Assembly (NCBI GenBank): GCA_009925045.1
Contig: RFQK01000043.1
Span: 1 to 9,205, forward strand
Origin: Methylococcaceae bacterium
GTDB lineage: Bacteria; Pseudomonadota; Gammaproteobacteria; Methylococcales; Methylomonadaceae
Direction of reading: 5' to 3'
Length of the DNA: 9,205 bases
Under the pieces are notes generated by a model. It made no database searches. It had not been told where the DNA came from and saw nothing but the letters and a program-made list of their open reading frames with translations. Each line of letters opens with the position of its first letter. Position 1 is the first letter of the stretch. Both the position numbers and the translations under genes were made by a program. Positions 8,386-9,205 of this stretch are shown one piece after another.

Positions 8386-9039
8386 TTAACCGTTGTCGCG
8401 TAGATATTTCTCTACACCTGTTACTTTAGCGGTAGCAGCTTCTCTGTCTTTGACAATCTGTTTTGCCACATATTTTGCTACACCTGTCGCTGGATTCGAT
8501 GTTTGTTTTTCCAAATATTTGTCAACACCGGTTTTATTCATACCTTGTTTTTCTAAATATTTTTCAACACCTGTTGCACCACCATCAGTATAAGCATCAC
8601 TGCTTGAGGCAGGCGCTTTACTTGCTGATTTTTTGTTGTAAAAAAAGAAACCAATAGCGGCTAATACTGCCAGACCAATCAGGTTGTTTGATGAACCCTC
8701 TTTTTCTGTAGTGTCGACAACTTCACTTGCAGAAGATGCCGTTACAGGAGCAGTTGCTTTTGCTTGTGCAGGAACACCAGGCGCAGCTGCACTGTGCACA
8801 TATCCATTATCACTAAACAGCACTTTTGGTTGAAAGTTGGTTGCAGGATAGCTTGAGTCACTTTGAGTTGTTTCCACTGCTGTTGCGGCAGGTGCAGCCG
8901 CTGCAGAAGATGAACCTTCAGCTGAATACAACACTTTGGGCTGGAAATCTGCAGCTGGATAATCTGCACCAGCAAATGCCAGCGGGCTTGATAGCAATGA
9001 CATTATCATTGCAATTTTTGTTAATTGGTATGTTTTCAC
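8386..9039 (-). CDS. Unrecognised secreted/membrane-anchored repeat protein (YPAxxFQPKVL and TGVxKYL repeats)
   Basis: I do not recognise a named family. From the GTG at 9037-9039 the 217-residue product starts with a signal peptide (residues 1-23, basic MKTYQLTK, hydrophobic core, AFA cleavage site). Two near-identical repeats follow, DYPAADFQPKVLYS (26-39) and SYPATNFQPKVLFS (63-76), joined by Ala/Ser/Thr-rich linkers. A membrane helix (about 119-134, IGLAVLAAIGFFFY) is followed by lysines, predicting a periplasmic N-terminal half and a cytoplasmic tail. The tail has four TGVxKYL/V units at 156, 170, 185 and 207, the last ending at the C-terminus. I chose this start because AAGGTGG lies five bases before it. 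An in-frame GTG three codons earlier abuts that site, would have no room for a ribosome, and gives a poorer signal peptide. The gene lies between tkt and tal in the same direction, with 63 bases to tkt. Any link to sugar metabolism is inference from position alone. Confidence 0.75.
   Translation of the reverse strand: MKTYQLTKIAMIMSLLSSPLAFAGADYPAADFQPKVLYSAEGSSSAAAAPAATAVETTQSDSSYPATNFQPKVLFSDNGYVHSAAAPGVPAQAKATAPVTASSASEVVDTTEKEGSSNNLIGLAVLAAIGFFFYNKKSASKAPASSSDAYTDGGATGVEKYLEKQGMNKTGVDKYLEKQTSNPATGVAKYVAKQIVKDREAATAKVTGVEKYLRDNG
8398..8574 (-). repeat. Four in-frame repeats encoding TGVxKYL units
   Basis: Copies lie at 8545-8574, 8503-8532, 8458-8487 and 8398-8421, with starts 14, 15 and 22 codons apart. 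On the plus strand each reads close to AAATATTTxTCAACACCTGTT, so the DNA as well as the protein is similar. The third protein unit reads KYV instead of KYL. The spacing is uneven, so this is a diverged intragenic repeat, not a simple tandem array. Confidence 0.8.
8812..8964 (-). repeat. Two in-frame copies encoding YPAxxFQPKVLxS units
   Basis: Copies at 8923-8964 and 8812-8853 encode 14-residue units that share YPA, FQPKVL and the final Ser. They are separated by 23 residues rich in Ala, Ser and Thr. The strict core against a low-complexity linker suggests that the motif itself is functional. Confidence 0.75.
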
Positions 9040-9072
9040 GTTTTCCACCTTTGATTCGATTAAACCGCTACA

Positions 9073-9090
9073 GGGCCTGTCTCCAGGCCC
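9073..9090 (-). terminator. Hairpin after tkt (weak terminator or processing stem)
   Basis: A perfect 7-bp GC-rich stem, GGGCCTG (9073-9079) with CAGGCCC (9084-9090), closes a four-base loop, GAGA in the leftward transcript. It starts 12 bases after the tkt stop codon. No proper U-tract follows (TGTAGCGGTTTAAT), so it may only slow or partly stop transcription into the next gene, or protect the tkt 3' end. Confidence 0.5.
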
Positions 9091-9102
9091 CGTCTTAATT
9101 GA

Positions 9103-9205
9103 TTACAGTACAGCTTCTACGTTAGCGACGACATTGTCGACGGTAAAGCCAAACTCTTTGAACAACTGGCCTGCAGGTGCTGATTCGCCAAAACGATCCA
9201 GACCA
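9103..9205 (-). CDS. tkt: Transketolase, C-terminal end only (gene continues beyond the window)
   Basis: Transketolase is a thiamine-diphosphate enzyme that moves two-carbon units between ketose and aldose phosphates. Only the last 34 codons are in the window, ending at TAA (9103-9105). They read [20 protein letters not shown] and then [13 protein letters not shown]. This matches the C-terminus of classical bacterial transketolases almost position for position ([17 protein letters not shown]), so the identification is firm despite the short length. The cofactor- and substrate-binding domains lie upstream, outside the window. It is the first visible gene of the leftward series tkt - unknown - tal - fbaA. 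A GC-rich hairpin follows its stop. Confidence 0.93.
   Translation of the reverse strand, partial: GLDRFGESAPAGQLFKEFGFTVDNVVANVEAVL

Noticed and set aside
8398..8574. Repeats considered as a CRISPR array
   Set aside because: The repeats are imperfect, unevenly spaced, in frame and encode a repeated peptide; no spacer-like uniformity and no cas gene is present.
8826..9098. 90-codon plus-strand frame opposite the repeat-protein gene, extending towards tkt
   Set aside because: It is antisense to a frame with a signal peptide and clear protein repeats; it has no ribosome binding site or homology I can see.

Overview
The window reads as a chromosomal segment of a gammaproteobacterium. MetG, MsbA, class II fructose-bisphosphate aldolase and transaldolase all follow the enterobacterial (E. 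coli-like) architecture closely, and two genes look like lipopolysaccharide (LPS) core glycosyltransferases. The tkt - unknown gene - tal - fbaA series on the minus strand carries the carbon-rearrangement enzymes used by the pentose phosphate and ribulose monophosphate (RuMP) pathways. That grouping would fit a type I methanotroph or another methylotroph. No hexulose-phosphate synthase or methane/methanol oxidation gene is present, so this placement is an inference.

Layout. Positions 1-171 (minus) hold a fragment of an NADP-type aldehyde dehydrogenase that lacks the N-terminal part of the family and is probably a relic. metG (263-2299, +) follows and overlaps the end of msbA (2292-4055, -) tail to tail by 8 bases. 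msbA is divergent from a two-gene glycosyltransferase unit (4105-5977, +): a GT9 heptosyltransferase-like gene and a WaaE/LgtF-like GT2 gene. Only 49 bases separate the divergent starts. A perfect 12-bp hairpin at 5994-6022 separates this unit from the convergent sugar-phosphate block. That block is transcribed leftward: the last codons of tkt (9103-9205), an unrecognised secreted/membrane repeat protein (8386-9039), tal (7200-8186) and fbaA (6031-7110).

How the genes work together. MsbA flips lipid A-core across the inner membrane, and the two glycosyltransferases probably extend the core that it exports. Transketolase, transaldolase and aldolase interconvert C3-C7 sugar phosphates. Hairpins after tkt and between tal and fbaA, a UUCG-loop hairpin in the tal leader and a palindrome just upstream of fbaA suggest that output is tuned gene by gene inside this block.

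The most unusual item is the 217-residue protein encoded between tkt and tal. It has a signal peptide, two periplasmic YPAxxFQPKVLxS repeats, one membrane segment and four TGVxKYL repeats on the predicted cytoplasmic side. I do not recognise its function. No CRISPR array, insertion sequence, tRNA or rRNA was seen.
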